Shown here one piece after another: positions 43,668 to 51,609 of a stretch of 64,000 bases of DNA. Source of the stretch: Candidatus Tanganyikabacteria bacterium (GTDB lineage Bacteria > Cyanobacteriota > Sericytochromatia > S15B-MN24 > VGJW01); the NCBI GenBank assembly GCA_016867265.1, contig VGJW01000005.1:1-64000 (forward strand), given 5' to 3'. The position numbers and the translations under genes are program-made. Positions within the stretch are counted from its first letter, which is position 1; every line of letters starts with the position of its first letter. Below the pieces are notes generated by a model that worked only from the letters and a program-made list of their open reading frames with translations, had not been told where the DNA came from and did not search any database.

Positions 43668-44620
43668 CGATGCAAGGCATGGACACCCCCCTGACCCGCC
43701 TGCTCGGGATTCGCCATCCGGTGATCCAGGCCGGCATGATCTGGGTTTCCGGAGCCCGGTTGGCGGCCGCCGTCAGCGAGGCAGGTGGTCTGGGCACGCT
43801 CGGGGCCGGCAGCATGCGCCCGGATGTCTTCCTTGACCAGGTCCGCAAGTTGCGCGCCCGGACGGACAAGCCGTGGGCCGTCAACCTGCCGGTCTTCTAC
43901 CGCCATGTTCCCGAGATCGTTCCCCTGGCCTTGCGCGAGGGCTGTCGCATCTTCATCACGTCGGCAGGCAACCCCGCGACGTGGACACCCGTGCTCAAGG
44001 ACGCCGGCGCCACGGTCCTTCATGTCGTTGCGACGGCACGCCAGGCCGCGAAGTGCGAGGCACTCGGGGTCGATGCTGTCGTGGCCGAGGGTTTCGAGGC
44101 CGGCGGGCACAACGGTCCCGATGAATTGACGACGATGGTGCTGGTGCCCCAGGTCGTCCGGGCGGTCTCCTTGCCCGTCGTGGCGGCAGGGGGCATCGTC
44201 GACGGTCGGACGATGGCGGCGGCTCTCGCGCTGGGGGCGGCCGGCGTCCAGGTGGGGACACGCTTCGCCTGCACGGTCGAGTCCTCGGCTCACGAGGCCT
44301 ACAAGCAGGCCATCGTCGAGGCCGGCGAGATCGATACGGTACTCGCCCTCAAGTCCGTCATGCCGGTGCGGTTGCTCAAGAATGCCTTCTGGGAGCAGGT
44401 TCGGGCTGCCGAGGCCCGCGGGGCGTCGCCAGAAGAACTACGCGATCTGCTGGGGACCGGACGGCCGCGGCAGGCGATCCATCTGGGCGCCCTGCCGGAT
44501 GGCGAGATCGAGGTCGGCCAAGCCGTCGGTGCCATCCGTGACGTCCCGGCCGCAGCAGACGTGCTGGCCGGCATGGTCGACGAGGCGCGCATCGTCCTGC
44601 AAGGTCTCGCGCGCCTCTAG
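43664..44620 (+). CDS. FabK / nitronate monooxygenase-family flavoprotein
   Basis: A 318-residue FMN-dependent TIM-barrel protein. IRHPVIQAGMIWVSG, AVSEAGGLGTLGAG, EGFEAGGHNG, VVAAGGIVDGRTMAAALALG and GVQVGTRFACT are standard blocks of the nitronate monooxygenase/enoyl-ACP reductase II (FabK) family. The two activities cannot be separated with certainty; the coupling with an acyl-CoA-synthetase-like gene leans toward FabK, by context only. ATG 43664 overlaps the previous stop; an upstream TTG at 43655 is possible. Confidence 0.88.
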   Translation: MTMQGMDTPLTRLLGIRHPVIQAGMIWVSGARLAAAVSEAGGLGTLGAGSMRPDVFLDQVRKLRARTDKPWAVNLPVFYRHVPEIVPLALREGCRIFITSAGNPATWTPVLKDAGATVLHVVATARQAAKCEALGVDAVVAEGFEAGGHNGPDELTTMVLVPQVVRAVSLPVVAAGGIVDGRTMAAALALGAAGVQVGTRFACTVESSAHEAYKQAIVEAGEIDTVLALKSVMPVRLLKNAFWEQVRAAEARGASPEELRDLLGTGRPRQAIHLGALPDGEIEVGQAVGAIRDVPAAADVLAGMVDEARIVLQGLARL

Positions 44621-44627
44621 CGGTTGT

Positions 44628-45842
44628 TCAGGGCAGCAGACCGGCGCGAATCTGCTCCAGTGCGGCCTGCGCCTTCGCCTTCGCGGCAGCGTTCGAGATG
44701 CGGGCGATGCCTGCCGCTGCCTCACGCAGGTCCTTCTCGGTGTTGACATTATCCTCGAGGGCCTGGACGAGCTCCGACCGCGTCGTGGTGTCGGAGACAC
44801 TGATGGCGAGCCGTGCCAGTTCCCGCCAACGGACGACGGCGGGTTGGTCTCCCGAGACCCCGTTGACCCACGCATTCAGCGCCGGGACGGCATAGCCAGG
44901 CGGTCTTCCGAGGCCCGGGGGACGCGCGCTGCCGAGCGCGGCCGGGACGGCGGCCGGTGCGGCCACCTGCACATTGGCTGCGCCAAGCGCGACGGCCTGT
45001 CCAGCGGCCGGCACCACGCCCCTGGCCGAGGCGGAGGCCTTGATGGCGCGGCTGCCCAGGCTGGCTGCCACGGCTTGCCCGCTTGCACTCCGGGCCTGGC
45101 TGATGCTGCTGCCCTGATCGCCCCGGAAACCGTAGGTGCCCCGCGCCATCTGACCGGCACCCGCGGCCCCTACCGCAGCCAGGCTGCGCCGGCTGGCCTC
45201 GGCGACGTCGACGCGGGTACCGACAATCGTGGGACCGACCTTTCCGGTCTTCAGGATGCCCCGGCCGACTTCGACCGGCTGATCCTCGCGCTGGACGGGC
45301 GGCCATGTCCGGTCGTCGTCGATCTGCGCATAGATTGTTTCCGGGCCGGCAAAGGACATCGCGCGGCCGGAAACCGGGTCCGTCCATGTCGCGACCCGCT
45401 TGCGCCCGTAGGTGTTCTGCCGATTGAAGGCATCCCACGCTTCCCACTTGTGGACGGTGTAGTCCACGTAGGGCGTCTCGGTCCAGTCGAGGCGATTGAT
45501 CGTGACCTTGGTGTGGCTCATGGTCAGTTGGAGACGGCCTTGGATCCGGGTGGAGTAGCCGGGTGCATCCTTGACCTCGAAGGTTTCGGACTTGGCCTCG
45601 ATCGGCGCGGACACGCGCATGGGCACGTCGCGCTCGTTTCGCCGCATGGCCTGCCGTGAACCCGGTATCTCCGCCCCCGTCTCCACCCGCCGGGTCTCGA
45701 GGGTGCCGGGCTGGAAGGCCTGGACCCGTTCGGTACCCACAAGGCGATAGTCCGGCCACAGGTCGGGTGCGGCCCAGGCTTCCGGGGCAGACGCCAGCAA
45801 GGTACCGGCGCCAAGCGCGGCAAGGTAGGCGATTCGTTGCAA
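44628..45842 (-). CDS. Secreted protein, LWPDYRLVG paralogue 1
   Basis: A 404-residue secreted protein: the signal peptide ends AWAAPD, followed by LWPDYRLVGTERVQAF. Residues about 80-175 hold a block shared with the next gene (LDWTETPYVDYTVHKWE, TWTDPVSGRAMSFAG). The C-terminal half is Ala-rich and helical. Cysteines are absent. The family is unknown to me. The start is TTG 45842 with a GGGAGAG site. It is one of two tandem paralogues. Confidence 0.8.
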   Translation of the reverse strand: MQRIAYLAALGAGTLLASAPEAWAAPDLWPDYRLVGTERVQAFQPGTLETRRVETGAEIPGSRQAMRRNERDVPMRVSAPIEAKSETFEVKDAPGYSTRIQGRLQLTMSHTKVTINRLDWTETPYVDYTVHKWEAWDAFNRQNTYGRKRVATWTDPVSGRAMSFAGPETIYAQIDDDRTWPPVQREDQPVEVGRGILKTGKVGPTIVGTRVDVAEASRRSLAAVGAAGAGQMARGTYGFRGDQGSSISQARSASGQAVAASLGSRAIKASASARGVVPAAGQAVALGAANVQVAAPAAVPAALGSARPPGLGRPPGYAVPALNAWVNGVSGDQPAVVRWRELARLAISVSDTTTRSELVQALEDNVNTEKDLREAAAGIARISNAAAKAKAQAALEQIRAGLLP

Positions 45843-45913
45843 GAGGGTCTCTCCCGATGGGGCGCAGCTTACGTTGGTGTTCCCGCGAGGGCAGGGGTGC
45901 GAAACGCAAAGGA

Positions 45914-45935
45914 GGTGAGTCCGATGGGACCCACC
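45914..45935 (-). terminator. Hairpin terminator between the two paralogues
   Basis: A stem of nine pairs with one mismatch (45914-45922 with 45927-45935) and a four-base loop, followed on the minus strand by TCCTTTGCGTTT. It lies 24 bases after the stop of paralogue 2, so the two paralogues are probably transcribed separately. Confidence 0.5.
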
Positions 45936-45958
45936 CCCTGGCGAGGGAGCCTCGGCGG

Positions 45959-47053
45959 CTAGCCGCCGTTGCGAATTACGCGCCGGGCCTTCAGGATCGC
46001 CTGAGATGCTGCCTCGATGGCCTTGGCATTCGCCCTGGACCAGGCTTTCCGCTTGGCGGCCTGCAAGGCTGCCTTGATCTGAGCGTCCGTGGCATCAGGA
46101 CGGGCCATCAGCTCAATCGCCGACTTGATTTGCACGGCCACCTCATTGCGAACAGGAAGTGTCTCGAGCCGGCTCTTGGCAGTCTGGAGCGAGGCGTTGG
46201 CCTTGACGACCACAGGATTCGCAACTTGCGCCGCCTTGACGGCCCGTGTTCCGAGGGTTGCCGCGACCTGACCGGCCGATGCCTTCTGAGCCTCGCTGAT
46301 TCCCTTGGCGGAATCGCCTTGGAAGACCCGAGTCGCCCCTAAGCCGCTTGCGCTACCGGCACCCGATGTGGCCGCCTGCACGGATGCGAGCGACTTGCGG
46401 GCTACCTCATTGACTTCGGTCCGGGACGACACGAAGAACGGACCGGTCCGTGCCGACTTGTCGACACCCGAAGCCTTGTAGACCTTGGGGTCTGCGGCCG
46501 CCAGCCACGCGGTCACGGCCGACTCCTGGGCGGTGTAGCGGGAGTTGGCACCCTCGAACCGCATCGCACGGCCCGACGTCGGGTCGTTCCACTCGGCGAG
46601 GATGCGACGCTGGTAGGGAACATCCTTCCAGAACTCGTCCCGTTGCTCCCACTTCTTGACGGTGTAGTCCTTGTAAGGGGTCTCGGTCCAGGCGTACCGG
46701 AACTTGTCGAACTTGGTGGCCGACATCGTCGAGTGGATGCGGCCGACCACCTTGGTGCTGAACACCGGTGAGGCGGGCACTTCCTCGAAGGACTCGAGAT
46801 TCTGCGTCGGGTCCTTCTCTCGCAGCGGTTCGACCCGTTCGTTGCGCCGAACGGTCTTGCGCGTACCGGCCACCTCGGAGCCATCGCCAAGCCGGTCCAC
46901 GATTTCGCGACCTGCCTTGAATTCGTTCACGCGCTCCTGGCCAACGAGCCGGTAATCCGGCCAGAGGTCGGGCGCGGCGGACGCCTGGGATGCCAAGAAG
47001 CCCTGAGCGAGCACGGCCGACAGGGCCGCCACCTTGATACGACGAGGAGCCAT
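45959..47053 (-). CDS. Secreted protein, LWPDYRLVG paralogue 2
   Basis: A 364-residue secreted protein: signal peptide (about 1-26), then APDLWPDYRLVGQERVNEF. It shares with paralogue 1 the opening block, YAWTETPYKDYTVKKWE, EWNDPTSGRAMRFEG and a helical Ala-rich C-terminus (RKSLASVQAATSGAG against RRSLAAVGAAGAGQM). ATG 47053 follows GGGAGG; the open frame extending to 47263 is not coding. Tandem duplication is clear; function is unknown. Confidence 0.8.
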   Translation of the reverse strand: MAPRRIKVAALSAVLAQGFLASQASAAPDLWPDYRLVGQERVNEFKAGREIVDRLGDGSEVAGTRKTVRRNERVEPLREKDPTQNLESFEEVPASPVFSTKVVGRIHSTMSATKFDKFRYAWTETPYKDYTVKKWEQRDEFWKDVPYQRRILAEWNDPTSGRAMRFEGANSRYTAQESAVTAWLAAADPKVYKASGVDKSARTGPFFVSSRTEVNEVARKSLASVQAATSGAGSASGLGATRVFQGDSAKGISEAQKASAGQVAATLGTRAVKAAQVANPVVVKANASLQTAKSRLETLPVRNEVAVQIKSAIELMARPDATDAQIKAALQAAKRKAWSRANAKAIEAASQAILKARRVIRNGG

Positions 47054-47130
47054 TGGGAGCGCCTCCCTTCGGGAATGTGATGTTTGCCAGCGATACCTGT
47101 GGAGACGCATTCCCCAAGTCGTCGCGGAAT

Positions 47131-47949
47131 TCACAAACCGGGGCCGATTCTCCGAGGTTTCCCTGCGCCGGCCTGGATGACGGCGGCGGCGTTGGCCAGC
47201 ACCTGGTCGCCCGAGGCCATCCCCACCAGGACGCCATCGACAAAAGGCCGCGTCGCGTTCCACTGAATGCTCTCCCGCGCGACATGCGCGAGCCGGCCTT
47301 CCCCGACGGCTTTCATGACCAGTACACCCCGCCCGGCCGCGTGATGCTCTCCAAGTGCCCGGCTGTAGTCCTCGAGGCTGGCGTCCATGTGGTCTCCGAA
47401 GCGGTTGAAGTTGGTCATCACCACGTCGAGGTCCGTGTAGCCCGGATGGGTCAACAAGCGTTCCAGCGTGTCGATGTTGTGGGTCGACAGGGCGATGGCC
47501 CGGATGTCCCCTCGCTCCCTGCGCTGACGCAGGGCGGCCATCGCGGGCAGGCGACGCTCCAGTTCGTCCATGTCGTCGACATCATGCAGGAAGTAAACGT
47601 CAAGCCACGAAAGGCCCATGTCGGCGAGTGCCTCATCCAGCCTGCCATGCGCCTCCTCGGCCGTGGCCGCATGCGTCTTGCTGGCGATCTGGACCTGCTC
47701 CCGCGGTGTCCCCACGAGGCCTTCGCGGACGTGCGCGTGGGTCTGGTAGTCGTCAGACGTATCCCACCATGTGATGCCCACGTCCAACCCGAGACGCAGC
47801 AGGCCTCCCAACTCGGCCGGGTGGATCGCGCTCTGCGCGCTCGGGTGGCCATTGCTGGCCGTCGTCCCGGTCCCGAAGCCCAACAGGGAAATCTCGACGG
47901 CCGTGCGCCCCAGCTTGCGGCGGGGCATCGCCCCTTCATCCAGGATCAT
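47131..47949 (-). CDS. Aldo/keto reductase
   Basis: A 272-residue NADPH-dependent oxidoreductase. The tetrad is visible: Asp in WWDTSDDY, Tyr in the same block, Lys in IASKTHA and His in FLHDVDDMDEL. LGRTAVEISLLGFGTGT is the family opening. The substrate is unknown. It is shorter than usual (about 280-340). ATG 47949 overlaps the deformylase stop (ATGA); a second ATG at 47928 is possible. Confidence 0.9.
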   Translation of the reverse strand: MILDEGAMPRRKLGRTAVEISLLGFGTGTTASNGHPSAQSAIHPAELGGLLRLGLDVGITWWDTSDDYQTHAHVREGLVGTPREQVQIASKTHAATAEEAHGRLDEALADMGLSWLDVYFLHDVDDMDELERRLPAMAALRQRRERGDIRAIALSTHNIDTLERLLTHPGYTDLDVVMTNFNRFGDHMDASLEDYSRALGEHHAAGRGVLVMKAVGEGRLAHVARESIQWNATRPFVDGVLVGMASGDQVLANAAAVIQAGAGKPRRIGPGL

Positions 47950-48497
47950 TCCGTGACAAGGGCCGGGTCGGCCAGCCAATAACGCTCCCATTCGGCAATC
48001 TGGGCGAGGCTGCTCATGTCTTCCATGCGGTCGAGGAAGACCTTGCCCACGAGGTGGTCTGTCTCGTGTTGGGCCACGACCGCGGGAAAGTCCTCGAGCT
48101 CGAGGTGCTGCTCCTGCCCATGGCGATCGAGGAAGCGGATCGCGATGCGTCTTGTGCGGCGGACCTTGCCGCGCAGGCCGTCGACCGAAAGGCATCCCTC
48201 CCAGACCTCGATCCGTTCGTCCGTCAGGAAGGTGATCTCGGGATTCACGAGAACCGTCAGGGGCCATGTCGGGGCGGACGGGTAGCGCGGGTTTGCCGCT
48301 ATCTCGATGATCTGGATCTGCTTGGGAACCGAGACCTGGGGGGCGGCGAGGCCGATGCCTGCCGCGGCACGCATCGTCTCGATCATGTCGTCGATCAACT
48401 GTTGGGTTTCCGGGGCGGCCAGTTCCTCGAGCGAGACGGGTTCCGCCATCCGCCGCAGGACCGGATTGCCCAACTTGGCGATTTCGCGCAGGGCCAT
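47946..48497 (-). CDS. def: Peptide deformylase
   Basis: A 183-residue metalloenzyme that removes the formyl group from new proteins. Motifs are GIGLAAPQ (motif 1), EGCLSVDGLRG (motif 2, metal Cys) and QHETDHLVGK (motif 3, HExxH; Thr replaces the common Ile/Leu). ATG 48497 with GGGAGA upstream is preferred to the in-frame start at 48533. A TAAGAT -10-like element at 48521-48526 lies 23 bases upstream of it. Confidence 0.95.
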   Translation of the reverse strand: MALREIAKLGNPVLRRMAEPVSLEELAAPETQQLIDDMIETMRAAAGIGLAAPQVSVPKQIQIIEIAANPRYPSAPTWPLTVLVNPEITFLTDERIEVWEGCLSVDGLRGKVRRTRRIAIRFLDRHGQEQHLELEDFPAVVAQHETDHLVGKVFLDRMEDMSSLAQIAEWERYWLADPALVTE

Positions 48498-48533
48498 CGA
48501 GGCATTCTCCCTTCCACCCCATCTTACCCCCAA

Positions 48534-48565
48534 GCAAAGCGCCCCCCGCAGGAAGCGGGAGGCGC
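48534..48565 (-). terminator. Rho-independent terminator after the small gene
   Basis: An 11-bp GC-rich stem with one mismatch (48539-48549 with 48555-48565) and a five-base loop, followed on the minus strand by TTTGCTT. It lies 14 bases after the stop of the 80-residue gene and ends the flp2 transcript before def. Confidence 0.65.
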
Positions 48566-48579
48566 AGGCACGACCGGGC

Positions 48580-48822
48580 CTACTTGCCGAAGAGGCCCAT
48601 GAGGAATGTCGCGGCCTTGCTGAAGAGCGGTCCGACGAACTGGTCCCAGAAGTTGGTCAGGAAACTCATGACGCCGACCTTGACCGGCGCGGCCGCAGGG
48701 GCAGCGGACGGGACGAAGGTGTCTCCCGCCATGGGCTTCGGCTGCGCCGGTTGGGCAACGGGCGCGCCCCACGGGGAGACGCTGGGAATCATGGGGTTGG
48801 CTGCGACTGCAGGAGTTTGCAT
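48580..48822 (-). CDS. Small protein next to Flp pilin 2
   Basis: An 80-residue protein with Pro/Ala-rich residues 1-47 and a C-terminal hydrophobic-aromatic stretch (VGVMSFLTNFWDQFVGPLFS) ending in a short amphipathic tail. A strong GGAGGAA site stands before ATG 48822, eleven bases after the pilin stop. It may be a membrane-active partner of the pilin; no family is recognised. Confidence 0.75.
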   Translation of the reverse strand: MQTPAVAANPMIPSVSPWGAPVAQPAQPKPMAGDTFVPSAAPAAAPVKVGVMSFLTNFWDQFVGPLFSKAATFLMGLFGK

Positions 48823-48833
48823 GGTCGTTCCTC

Positions 48834-48995
48834 CTACTTCATGTTCTTGAGCAGGGTGTCGAGGGCCTTGTTGCTCTGGTCGCCGATGGCCCGGAAGCCA
48901 CCCACGCAGACGGCGGCGATGACGGCGACGATGATGCCGTACTCGACCATGCTCTGGCCGGCCTCGTCGTGAATCAGGGTCTTCAGAAAGGTCAT
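48834..48995 (-). CDS. flp: Flp-type pilin 2
   Basis: A 53-residue Flp pilin, the same length as the one at 20052. The leader ends DEAG and the mature part begins QSMVEYGIIVAVIAAV, identical to pilin 1 in that segment; the tail ends LLKNMK. It lies outside the Tad operon. A TTWACCGRA box is 60 bases upstream. ATG 48995 follows GAGGAG. It is presumably processed and assembled by the Tad genes at 20284-29645. Confidence 0.95.
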   Translation of the reverse strand: MTFLKTLIHDEAGQSMVEYGIIVAVIAAVCVGGFRAIGDQSNKALDTLLKNMK

Positions 48996-49055
48996 CGGCG
49001 CTTCTCCTCGGGTGCCGGTGGCGGGCTAGGGGTCTTGTCGGGCGACCTCGCCCAC

Positions 49056-49065
49056 GTTCGGTAAA
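49056..49065 (-). promoter_or_regulatory. TTWACCGRA box upstream of Flp pilin 2
   Basis: TTTACCGAAC on the minus strand, 60 bases before ATG 48995, in the 100-base gap after the third pilin gene. A second ACCGAAC copy is at 49089-49097 orientation-wise. It matches boxes at 19871-19880 and 40062-40071. Confidence 0.35.
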
Positions 49066-49095
49066 GGGTCGGAAAAGCTGCGCTGAAAGTTCGGT

Positions 49096-49275
49096 TCAGG
49101 GTGCCTGGGACAGGGCCTTGTGGTGTTGGAGCAGCTGCCGGGAGAGTGCGGCCTGGACCAGCTTCGTCGCCACGGCCACGCCAATGGTCAGGGCCGCGGC
49201 AATCAGGCCGTATTCGACCATGGCCTGCCCGTCATCCTCACGCAGCAGCCGTGCGAGGAGGCCCGGACGCGGCAT
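49096..49275 (-). CDS. Flp-like pilin 3
   Basis: A 59-residue pilin-like protein: leader LLREDDG, then QAMVEYGLIAAALTIGVAVA with Glu5-Tyr6. The C-terminus (LSRQLLQHHKALSQAP) is longer and more polar than in pilins 1 and 2, so it may be a minor pilin. ATG 49275 lies three bases after the stop of the lipoprotein gene, so it belongs to the pilT transcript. Confidence 0.88.
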   Translation of the reverse strand: MPRPGLLARLLREDDGQAMVEYGLIAAALTIGVAVATKLVQAALSRQLLQHHKALSQAP

Positions 49276-49278
49276 CCG

Positions 49279-49851
49279 TCAGTTGCCGCCCGCGAAGGCC
49301 ACCGGCACGAGCACCTCGACGGCTACGGGCCAGAGCGCGTCGTCCGTCCCTTTCAGGACAGCCGACACGGTCAAGGGCCCGTTGGCTCGCGTCTTGCCGT
49401 ACTCGAGCACGCCGTTCGAGACGATGGGAAGCTCGGCCTTGCCTTGGCCCAGTACCAACTTCTGCTGGTCCTGGCCGACGGGACTCACGGTGCCTGCGCG
49501 CGGGTCTTCCCGCAGCGTCGACGGCGCGACCCGCAGGCTGATGGGCACGGATGCCTTCTGGGCTCCGCCGAACAGGCCCAGCAGATTGGGCGGATCTGCC
49601 GGGTCCAGTGCCGTCAGTTCCATGGCATTGAAGGTCGCTCCCGGGCTGCCCGGAGCCCCTTCCAAGGTGACAACTGGGTTCTTGAACGAGGCCGTCACCT
49701 CGTTGCTCGTGCCCTTGGCATAGCTCACGGTGACGGTGGCCGGCTCGACCGATCGGATGGCAAGCTTTGCCGAGAAGTTGACGAAGGGGATGGGCAGTCC
49801 GCAGCCCGTGAGGCCAAGGCTCGCCGCGACGAGGATGAGCCTGCTGCGCAT
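49279..49851 (-). CDS. Lipoprotein in the pilT cluster
   Basis: A 190-residue lipoprotein with lipobox LTGC (Cys17). The mature part is predicted beta-rich, with many Val/Thr strands (TVTVSYAKGTSNEVTASF) and a C-terminal VEVLVPVAFAGGN. Family unknown. ATG 49851 overlaps the pilT stop (TGATG), and the third pilin follows directly; a role in pilus anchoring or export is inference from position. Confidence 0.8.
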   Translation of the reverse strand: MRSRLILVAASLGLTGCGLPIPFVNFSAKLAIRSVEPATVTVSYAKGTSNEVTASFKNPVVTLEGAPGSPGATFNAMELTALDPADPPNLLGLFGGAQKASVPISLRVAPSTLREDPRAGTVSPVGQDQQKLVLGQGKAELPIVSNGVLEYGKTRANGPLTVSAVLKGTDDALWPVAVEVLVPVAFAGGN

Positions 49852-50951
49852 CAGCCCGTAAGGCCCGCCTGGAAAGAGCTGCCGGAACCATGGTAGGCGC
49901 CGCGCATCATCCGCTGCAGCTCATTGGGCGATTCGGAGTAGGACAGGGCGTCATCCAGCGTGATGAGGTCGTCCTGGTACAGATTGAACAAGGCCTGGTT
50001 CATGGATTGCATGCCTTCCATGCCACCCTGGTTCAGGACGGTATACAGGCCGTCGATCTCGTTCTTGGAGATCAGGTCGGCGACAGTCGGCGTCGAGACC
50101 AGCACCTCGATGGCGGCCACGCGGCCCTGGCCGCTCGCCCGGGGGATCAGACGCTGCGAGATGGACCCGCGCAGGATCTGGGACAGCTGCAGGCGGATGC
50201 CGTCCTGTTCATGCGGGTCGAAGGTGCTGATGACGCGGACCAGCGTCTGGACGGCATCCGTCGTGTGCAGGGTGGACAGCACGAGGTGGCCGGTCTCTGC
50301 CGCCTTGACGGCTGCCATGATGGTTTCCTGGTCGCGCATCTCGCCGATCAAGATGACGTCGGGATCCTGCCGCAAGGCGTACTTGATGGCGTTCGGAAAG
50401 GAAATGGTGTCCTGACCGATCTCACGCTGGGTGATGACGGACTTCTTGCTCGTGTAGACGAACTCGACCGGGTCTTCGACCGTGATGATATGGACGTCCT
50501 TGGTCGTGTTGACGAACTCGAGCATCGCCGTCAGCGTCGTCGACTTGCCCGAGCCGGTGGGACCCGTGCAGAGGATCAGCCCTTGGCGTTCCAGCGCCAG
50601 CTTCTTGATGACGGGCGGCAGGTTCAGGGCGTCGACCGTAGGCGTCTTGATCGGGATGACGCGCATGGCCGCGCCGATGTTGCCCTGCTCGAAGTAGACA
50701 TTGACCCGGAACCGGGAGAGGCCCTCGATGGTCAGCGAGATGTCCAGCTCACGCGCTTGCTCGAAGTGCTGGCGCTGGTCCGCGCTCATCAGCGAGTACA
50801 TGGCCTGACGGGTGTCGGCCGGTGTCAGGGCCTTGTACTCCGTCGGCACGATGCGACCGTCGATGCGCAGGATGGGGGGGCTGCCCACCTTGATGTGGAT
50901 GTCCGAGGCCCGCTTCTGGACCGCGTTCCGCAGGAAGTCAAGAATATTCAC
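49851..50951 (-). CDS. pilT: Twitching motility ATPase PilT
   Basis: A 366-residue hexameric retraction ATPase of type IV pili. Motifs: GPTGSGKSTTLTAML (Walker A, about 130-144), EDPVEFVY (Asp box), RQDPDVILIGEMRD (Walker B) and AAETGHLVLSTLHT (His box). The start is GTG 50951. It fits functionally with pilQ-pilP-pilO at the right end, although the pilin of that system is not in the window. The link with Flp-type pilin 3 in the same transcript is unusual. Confidence 0.95.
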   Translation of the reverse strand: MNILDFLRNAVQKRASDIHIKVGSPPILRIDGRIVPTEYKALTPADTRQAMYSLMSADQRQHFEQARELDISLTIEGLSRFRVNVYFEQGNIGAAMRVIPIKTPTVDALNLPPVIKKLALERQGLILCTGPTGSGKSTTLTAMLEFVNTTKDVHIITVEDPVEFVYTSKKSVITQREIGQDTISFPNAIKYALRQDPDVILIGEMRDQETIMAAVKAAETGHLVLSTLHTTDAVQTLVRVISTFDPHEQDGIRLQLSQILRGSISQRLIPRASGQGRVAAIEVLVSTPTVADLISKNEIDGLYTVLNQGGMEGMQSMNQALFNLYQDDLITLDDALSYSESPNELQRMMRGAYHGSGSSFQAGLTG

Positions 50952-50963
50952 GCGTCAGCAGCC

Positions 50964-51548
50964 TCAGGCCGTTCCGCCGCCCCGGGCCACGTTGGCCAAG
51001 GGATAGCCTACGCACTTCTGGGCGAAGCGCGAGATGTCGAAGAGGTTGCGCACCTGGTCGGGTGCCGTCGATTCCATCGCCCAGGTCTCCACCGTCTGGC
51101 CGCGCTCATCGGCGAACACGAGCAGGATCGAGATGTTCGACGGCACGAACTTGCCGGGTTGCACGGTCCGCAGTTCGTCCGGCGGCGGGGGATCGTACTT
51201 GACCTGGACGTCGGTGATCGTGTGAATCTTCCGCTTGCGCAGGTGATGCGTCTTGGGGAAGAGCGCGAGATTGATGAAGTAGGCACTGGTCACCAGCACC
51301 ACGTCAATCGAGTAGAAGTTGTTGGCCTCGGCACCGGTTCCGCCGGAACCCATGTCGAAGGAGTAGTAGCAGGCCACGATGGTGTCCTGAGGGTGAACCA
51401 GATCGTAGAGACTCTGCACGAGTACCATGCCCGCGCCCCCTGCCTGCTGGCCCCTGCGCAGCAGGTCGGCCAGCCGGGGGTGCTGGAAGGCATTGGGGGG
51501 CTGCGCCGGCGCTTGGGCCGGGCTCTGGGCCGTCGTTTCGGCAGTCAC
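50964..51548 (-). CDS. Hypothetical protein upstream of pilT
   Basis: A 194-residue protein. The first 25 residues are Gln/Pro/Ala-rich. The rest has strands such as YSIDVVLVTSAYFINLALF, HTITDVQVKY and NISILLVFADE, with a final helix, which recalls a PH-like fold; that is a guess from pattern. No signal peptide is visible. GTG 51548 is used because the longer open frame would run into serS. It lies twelve bases before pilT and may act with it. Confidence 0.72.
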   Translation of the reverse strand: MTAETTAQSPAQAPAQPPNAFQHPRLADLLRRGQQAGGAGMVLVQSLYDLVHPQDTIVACYYSFDMGSGGTGAEANNFYSIDVVLVTSAYFINLALFPKTHHLRKRKIHTITDVQVKYDPPPPDELRTVQPGKFVPSNISILLVFADERGQTVETWAMESTAPDQVRNLFDISRFAQKCVGYPLANVARGGGTA

Positions 51549-51609
51549 GATGATTTCTGGACCTCGAGGAAAGCTGCTCCCTTGGGTCCATGCCCTTCGG
51601 TGGTGGCCG

